Of a DNA stretch of 5,738 bases, positions 5,637 through 5,738 are shown in pieces. How positions within the stretch are numbered: the first letter of the stretch is position 1; each line of letters opens with the position of its first letter. Below the pieces are notes generated by a model, which was not told where the DNA came from, did no database searches, and saw nothing but the letters and a program-made list of their open reading frames with translations. Origin of the DNA: CAJXZP01 sp964195485 (GTDB lineage Bacteria; Bacteroidota; Bacteroidia; Flavobacteriales_G; Salibacteraceae); contig CAXMPG010000115.1 in NCBI GenBank assembly GCA_964195485.1, positions 1-5,738 of the forward strand, given 5' to 3'. The position numbers were made by a program, and so were the translations under genes.

Positions 5637-5674
5637 AAAAAACTCACCGGGTGACTTTGAGTCACCCGGTGAGT
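5637..5674 (-). terminator. Strong rho-independent terminator for the right-edge CxxC gene (right of twin pair)
   Basis: ACTCACCGGGTGACT (5642-5656), loop TTG, AGTCACCCGGTGAGT (5660-5674). The 15-bp stem is perfect and GC-rich, and on the minus strand it runs straight into a T-run (5637-5641 plus the last stem base). It begins four bases after the stop codon of the gene entering from the right. Confidence 0.9.
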
Positions 5675-5678
5675 AATA

Positions 5679-5738
5679 CTATTTCATTTCTTCTCCACAG
5701 GAATTACAATACTTTGCCTCTTCTTTATTCTCTGTATT
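5679..5738 (-). CDS. C-terminal end of a CxxC (half zinc ribbon) protein, cut by the window edge
   Basis: The last 19 codons and the TAG stop (5679-5681) of a minus-strand gene that begins beyond the right edge. The visible end is hydrophilic and finishes with AKYCNSCGEEMK. The YCxxCG knuckle, with a short basic or acidic tail, is typical of one half of a zinc ribbon. The partner cysteines, if present, would lie earlier in the protein. The gene is followed directly by a strong terminator, which supports it being real and transcribed. The nature of the rest of the protein cannot be told from this fragment. Confidence 0.7.
   Translation of the reverse strand, partial: NTENKEEAKYCNSCGEEMK

Noticed and set aside
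1..5738. CRISPR array, tRNA or rRNA gene, transposase or defence operon
   Set aside because: I found no regularly spaced repeats, cloverleaf-like segment or recognisable transposase, nuclease or defence protein on either strand.

Overview
The window looks like a piece of a marine-type Flavobacteriia/Bacteroidota chromosome. It is AT-rich. The coding regions lack strong Shine-Dalgarno sequences, and there is a Bacteroidota-style -7 box (TAnnTTTG) upstream of one gene. There is also a small secreted protein with a type IX secretion (T9SS) sorting tail, and a lipoprotein whose acidic residues follow the lipidated cysteine directly. All six main genes lie on the minus strand. Only one short candidate ORF is on the plus strand.

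Layout from left to right: (1) positions 1-2519 hold most of icmF, the fused adenosylcobalamin-dependent isobutyryl-CoA mutase. It carries the B12 domain, the MeaB-like GTPase chaperone domain and the first part of the mutase domain, and its C-terminus lies beyond the left edge. (2) A strong hairpin at 2663-2715 followed by a minus-strand T-run ends the next gene, a five-helix DUF4395 membrane protein (2777-3427). (3) At 3573-4187 is a 204-residue T9SS cargo that starts with TTG. (4) The gap 4188-4503 holds a candidate 34-residue membrane peptide on the plus strand (4292-4396). (5) At 4504-4788 (or to 4830) is a Rof-like Rho-binding antiterminator. (6) The stretch from about 4920 to 5540 contains a large hairpin element, two exact copies of a 19-bp sequence 541 bp apart, and between those copies a small lipoprotein gene of unknown function. 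(7) At the right end two 15-bp perfect hairpins with 3-nt loops stand side by side, just downstream of the C-terminal end of a CxxC (half zinc ribbon) protein that enters from the right edge.

The genes do not form an obvious pathway. Most are separated by 140-280 bp with their own terminator-like or promoter-like signals, so the region reads as a row of single-gene units. I see no defence system, transposase, CRISPR array or tRNA. The parts most worth a second look are the repeat-bracketed lipoprotein gene, the twin hairpins, the plus-strand small ORF and the Rof homologue.
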